Below are positions 6,378 to 6,422 of a stretch of DNA of 6,422 bases, piece after piece. Position numbers and translations under genes: made by a program. The notes beneath the pieces are model-generated. The model did no database searches, was not told the DNA's origin, and worked only from the letters and a program-made list of their open reading frames with translations. The stretch lies in contig DKNL01000048.1 of assembly GCA_002474325.1 (NCBI GenBank), positions 1-6,422 of the forward strand, read 5' to 3'. This stretch comes from Opitutales bacterium UBA7389. Its GTDB lineage: Bacteria; Verrucomicrobiota; Verrucomicrobiia; Opitutales; Opitutaceae. Position 1 is the stretch's first letter. Every line of letters starts with the position of its first letter.

Positions 6378-6409
6378 TCGGAAACGGAGCGGCCGATGTC
6401 CGAGCGGCC
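6375..6409. repeat. Imperfect direct repeat containing a GC-only inverted repeat
   Basis: ATGTC followed by GAGCGGCC occurs twice on the plus strand. In the copy at 6375-6394 the two parts are separated by seven bases, and in the copy at 6396-6409 by one. The eight-base block GAGCGGCC is identical at 6387-6394 and 6402-6409. Within this, GGCCG (6391-6395) and CGGCC (6405-6409) form a five-pair all-GC stem with a nine-base loop. It is close to the window edge, so its full extent is unknown. Confidence 0.4.
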
Positions 6410-6422
6410 AAATTCATTCCGC

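Larger units (their letters stand above)
6276..6422 (-). promoter_or_regulatory. Leader region before rpmI, no recognisable gene
   Basis: The 147 bases between rpmI and the window edge contain no recognisable gene end; in particular, none of the three minus-strand frames reads like the C-terminus of IF3 (InfC). The region holds three short inverted repeats and one imperfect direct repeat, listed separately. No convincing -35/-10 pair was found, so the promoter may lie beyond the edge. Its place suggests the 5' untranslated leader of the rpmI-rplT-pheST-gatCAB transcript, where L20 autoregulation would be expected if present. Confidence 0.45.

Noticed and set aside
6396..6422. The plus-strand stretch TGTCCGAGCGGCC resembles the D-arm of a serine tRNA.
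   Set aside because: The bases after it do not complete the D-stem (no GG partner), and no acceptor stem is evident before it. It is part of the local direct repeat.
6355..6422. Plus-strand open frame from ATG 6355 to the window edge.
   Set aside because: It has no ribosome site, only 22 codons are visible, the composition is unremarkable, and it overlaps the repeat region. A gene cannot be supported.
6276..6422. Operon promoter just upstream of rpmI, for example CCGACA with an 18-base spacer and CATGAT, or TTTACA at about 6319-6324.
   Set aside because: None has both a good -35 and a good -10 at proper spacing, so no promoter is annotated.

Overview
This window holds part of one housekeeping operon, all on the minus strand, so it reads from right to left. 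The order of transcription is rpmI (ribosomal protein L35), rplT (L20), pheS and pheT (the two subunits of phenylalanyl-tRNA synthetase), gatC, gatA, and the first codons of gatB (the three subunits of the tRNA-dependent amidotransferase GatCAB). Every gene is intact except gatB, which runs off the left edge. No mobile element, CRISPR array, tRNA or rRNA was found.

Organism: a bacterium of moderate GC content that makes Gln-tRNA and/or Asn-tRNA by the indirect, transamidation route. The wording of the PheS N-terminal arm and of the GatB N-terminus reminds me of Verrucomicrobiota (Opitutae-like), but this is recognition by eye, not a search. Shine-Dalgarno sites are clear for rplT, gatC and gatA, and weak or absent for rpmI, pheT and gatB.

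Layout: the right end (6276-6422) is a 147-base leader with no recognisable gene. The infC gene that often precedes rpmI is not there. The leader contains three small inverted repeats and an imperfect direct repeat. rpmI and rplT are 82 bases apart. Between rplT and pheS lie 131 non-coding bases that carry the most interesting signal of the window. On the transcribed strand these are, in order, a GC-rich hairpin, a nine-codon mini-ORF with a good ribosome binding site, and a 10-12 bp stem followed by a U-run that looks like an intrinsic terminator ending only 27 bases before the pheS start. This is the same place where E. coli has its pheM attenuator. From pheS onwards the genes are packed tightly (gaps of 27, 31, 9 and 29 bases), and the gatA ribosome binding site overlaps the gatC stop codon.

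Together the genes supply large-subunit ribosomal proteins, charge tRNA-Phe, and convert misacylated Glu-tRNA-Gln (and possibly Asp-tRNA-Asn) to the correct product, so this is a translation supply operon. The coding content is conventional. The novelty, if any, is in the regulation: the candidate attenuator between rplT and pheS, and the structured leader before rpmI where L20 autoregulation could act.
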